Of a DNA stretch of 8,362 bases, positions 7,701 through 8,362 are shown piece after piece. This DNA comes from Actinobacteria bacterium UBA2236 (GTDB lineage Bacteria; Actinomycetota; Actinomycetes; Nanopelagicales; Nanopelagicaceae), in the NCBI GenBank assembly GCA_002347935.1, contig DDYK01000076.1, positions 10,371 to 18,732 of the forward strand, written 5' to 3'. Each line of letters begins with the position of its first letter. Within the stretch, counting starts at the first letter, position 1. The notes beneath the pieces were generated by a model that saw nothing but the letters and a program-made list of their open reading frames with translations, made no database searches and was not told the DNA's origin. The translations under genes were made by a program, and so were the position numbers.

Positions 7701-7857
7701 GTGGCCCTTCATAGAAAGTCCAACTCTGCCCGCCCTGACGCATCCTCACACTGCTATGAAAAATGTCTTGTGTTCGCCAAAAATCTAAGATTTCATGTTC
7801 AACTTTTGGAAGATCGATTGAGGCAGATAGCGCTAGATAAGGAGAATTATTTGCCAC
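4711..7857 (-). CDS. ileS: Isoleucyl-tRNA synthetase, IleS2-like, with altered HIGH motif (GTHH)
   Basis: This class Ia synthetase charges tRNA-Ile with isoleucine. From the GTG at 7857 it is 1048 residues. The start was chosen because GAGGGG (7870-7865) lies 7 bases upstream and the ANNSPYLALS N-terminus looks normal; a longer in-frame start at 7932 would sit inside the T-box core. Order of parts: nucleotide-binding GPPTANGLPGTHH (51-63), with GTHH (60-63) in place of HIGH; AGWDCHGLPVE (88-98); CPRC (187-190); the CP1 editing domain with WTTTPWT (232-238) and GTGLVHQAPAFGADD (327-341); CWRC (404-407); LSRNRYWGTPLPIW (461-474); CLSC (515-518); KMSKH (607-611); then the helical anticodon-binding and C-terminal domains. 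The GPPTANG.PG.HH form is that of eukaryotic-like, mupirocin-resistant IleS2 enzymes. The gene faces against the division cluster and is controlled by its leader. Confidence 0.98.
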   Translation of the reverse strand: MANNSPYLALSASIDLPKVEHEILDFWRTQDIFHSSVRMRQGGQSWTFYEGPPTANGLPGTHHIEARVFKDVFPRFQTMKGKYVIRKAGWDCHGLPVEIAVEKELGFSGKGDIEKFGIAAFNDKCRQSVQRHVGAFTQMTERMGFWVDFDQAYWTMSNEYIESVWWSLAQIHNKGLLVQDYRVAPYCPRCGTGLSDHELAQGYESVTDPSVYLRFPIIDGELKDLGASLLVWTTTPWTLVSNTAIAVNPNVDYLVVRTKADPEKEVISEVVVLAKNLVALIGSGYEILRELKGSQLEKLKYQPPFNYVDIPAAHYVVLADYVTTEDGTGLVHQAPAFGADDLQTCRKYGLPVVNPIAPNGEFEAGIATVGGMFFKQADKVLIKELKKSGALYKHQQYEHSYPHCWRCHTPLIYYAQPSWYIRTTKIKDDLLRENAATDWHPETIKSGRYGDWLNNNIDWALSRNRYWGTPLPIWKCENKHEEAFASKAQLQSRYGKDLTDLELHRPFVDEIVFPCLSCSSQMIRTPEVIDCWYDSGAMPFAQWGYPHKQGSEEKFKEAYPADFICEAIDQTRGWFYTLMAIGTLVFDESSYKTVLCLGHILDKDGRKMSKHLGNVLEPMALMDKHGADAVRWYMLAAGSPWSARRVGHEAISEVVRKTLLTYWNTVSFLTLYAAAANYSPSPITKASELSTMDRWILSELNQLITEVDQALSDFDSQLAGSAIATFIDDLSNWYVRRSRRRFWDGDSAALSTLHHCLKNVTLLMAPLVPFITEHVWQKLIRVVEKDAPISVHLADFPNSDTSAIDSELSKSVALTRRLVELGRASRAQSGVKIRQPLSRALIAASGWKSLSPELREQISDELNVESLDDLASAGADLVDVSIKANFRSLGAKFGSEVQELSKAITLSNAQELVSKVRTHGRADIAFGSKSAEITEEDLVITETPRTGWAVASHNGESVALDLELTDELIAKGIVREAIRAIQDERKASGFDVSDRIHVKWNSDEQSSKAIEESKSWISQEVLALSFERDSKLEPSEQELGLSLRLSKA

Positions 7858-7863
7858 TAAAGA

Positions 7864-8060
7864 CCCCCTCGAAATTCGAATAAAAACAATTTTCGATCTC
7901 TTGGAGGGGCGATCTAAAGACCGCGGTACCACCCGCCTTGCAGCTCTTGGCTGCCGCTTATAAGCAAACTTACTGTTGGTTCTAGATGAGCTCTTAACTC
8001 ACTTCTTCCAACTCGCTCGCAGGTGATTGCCTGGTCATAGCGATAACTGATGTAAGTGAG
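7864..8060 (-). promoter_or_regulatory. T-box leader of ileS (short stem I, translational type)
   Basis: The T-box RNA senses uncharged tRNA-Ile. Stem I is short: CTCACTT (8060-8054) pairs with AAGTGAG (8004-7998), TCGCT (8043-8039) with AGCGA (8017-8013), and CAGG (8033-8030) with CCTG (8023-8020). The last pair closes a CAATCA loop holding the isoleucine codon ATC (8027-8025), followed by a purine. A GCAGC/GCTGC hairpin (7954-7940) follows. The T-box core is at 7937-7903: helix A1 GGCGGG with CCCTCC (one mismatch), bulge TGGTACC (7931-7925) whose TGGT matches an ACCA acceptor end, and helix A2 GCGGTC/GATCGC (7924-7909, one G-U). Alternatively CCCCTC (7909-7904) pairs with GAGGGG (7870-7865), the ileS Shine-Dalgarno, supported by an inner GAAAATT/AATTTC helix. 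No T-tract follows, so control should be at translation initiation. Confidence 0.93.
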
Positions 8061-8063
8061 CCC

Positions 8064-8092
8064 ATTCTAGCCCATAGCGGGGCGAGTGGCAT
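8064..8092 (-). promoter_or_regulatory. Predicted ileS promoter
   Basis: On the minus strand -35 ATGCCA (8092-8087, 4 of 6 to TTGACA) and -10 TAGAAT (8069-8064, 5 of 6 to TATAAT) are separated by 17 bases. Transcription would start near 8057-8060, where the first paired strand of T-box stem I begins. That agreement supports the assignment, although no transcription data are available. Confidence 0.6.
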
Positions 8093-8123
8093 TTAAATCA
8101 ATAAACCTTTAGCCTTCGCGGTT

Positions 8124-8362
8124 GTGGCGTTAAAAAAGAAAGTCCGCTCAGCGGTTAGCAAGTTCACGAAGAAATCTAGCCCAGTTAAGGCGAAATCTAA
8201 GGCAAAGAGCGTTAAGCCAAAGAGTAAGAAAGCTCCTGCAAAAAAAGGTGCACCTAAGAAAGCTCCAGCAAAGAAGGCGCCAGTTCGCCCAACTCTTGCT
8301 AAGAAACCCCCAATCAAGAAGGCCCCTGCTCAGATAATTAAGGGTGCTCATAAGACTGCGCT
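8124..8362 (+). CDS. Lys/Ala/Pro-rich N-terminus of an unidentified protein, possibly TraR/DksA-type (3' end outside window)
   Basis: An open frame from GTG at 8124 runs to the window edge (79 complete codons) and encodes a very basic, low-complexity segment that starts ALKKKVRSAVSKFTKKSS and continues with repeated KKAPAKK-like units (KKAPAKKGAPKKAPAKKAP), with almost no acidic residue. Such tails are disordered and bind nucleic acid. In Streptomyces and relatives the gene next to ileS is a TraR/DksA-type zinc-finger protein with a Lys/Ala-rich N-terminal extension, followed by lspA and rluD; that synteny is the main reason for the suggestion. A histone-H1-like or HU-tail protein is an alternative. 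The start is uncertain: no Shine-Dalgarno precedes it, and a weak -10 (TAGCCT, 8110-8115) would make a leaderless mRNA. The frame is closed by TAA at 8094-8096. It diverges from ileS. Confidence 0.6.
   Translation, partial: MALKKKVRSAVSKFTKKSSPVKAKSKAKSVKPKSKKAPAKKGAPKKAPAKKAPVRPTLAKKPPIKKAPAQIIKGAHKTA

Noticed and set aside
7870..7909. Stable hairpin with a T-rich run (7886-7882) in the ileS leader, as an intrinsic terminator
   Set aside because: The T-run is in the loop, not after the stem, and the 3' arm is the ileS Shine-Dalgarno, so the structure is a ribosome-site sequestrator rather than a terminator.
7956..7965. Palindrome GCTTATAAGC in the ileS leader as an operator
   Set aside because: It lies in the transcribed T-box linker, and a ten-base A/T-rich palindrome alone is weak evidence.
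8093..8317. Minus-strand open frame rich in Phe, Ala, Gly and Leu opposite the basic protein
   Set aside because: Its composition is the mirror of AAG, GCT and CCA codons on the plus strand; the plus-strand frame has the coherent basic pattern and the minus frame overlaps the ileS promoter.

Overview
The window reads as a chromosomal segment of a low-to-moderate GC actinobacterium. Three things point there: the tail of the division cluster in actinobacterial order (ftsZ, pgeF, yggS, sepF, yggT), an FtsZ ending in DIPDFMK, and an ileS gene led by a short translational T-box of the kind known from Actinobacteria. The A/T-leaning codon use and very short spacers resemble streamlined freshwater actinobacteria (Nanopelagicales, acI type), but that placement is inference from style and was not tested by a search.

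Layout. Bases 1-2600, plus strand: the 3' end of ftsZ, then pgeF, yggS, sepF and yggT. The genes overlap or lie at most 12 bases apart and look like one transcription unit. SepF binds the FtsZ tail and anchors the Z-ring to the membrane, YggT is a small membrane protein, YggS manages free PLP and PgeF edits peptidoglycan precursors. Bases 2601-2657: a short spacer with nested dyads and a -10 box placed for a leaderless transcript. Bases 2658-4714, plus strand: kynU (kynureninase) and kynA (tryptophan 2,3-dioxygenase) with a 4-base ATGA overlap, forming a tryptophan catabolism pair at the place where divIVA/wag31 usually follows yggT.

Bases 4711-7857, minus strand: ileS, convergent with kynA, with the two stop codons overlapping. 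Its leader (about 7864-8060) is a T-box RNA in which a short stem I shows an isoleucine ATC specifier, the canonical TGGTACC acceptor-binding bulge is present, and one CCCTCC stretch can either complete the antisequestrator or hide the ileS Shine-Dalgarno. A promoter lies just upstream. Bases 8124-8362, plus strand: the start of a Lys/Ala/Pro-rich protein that runs off the window. By synteny it may be a TraR/DksA-type protein, but its diagnostic domain is not in view.

I found no mobile element, CRISPR array, tRNA or rRNA gene, and no clearly new multi-gene system. The best leads are the altered HIGH motif (GTHH) in IleS together with its T-box, and the kynurenine pair lodged in the division cluster.
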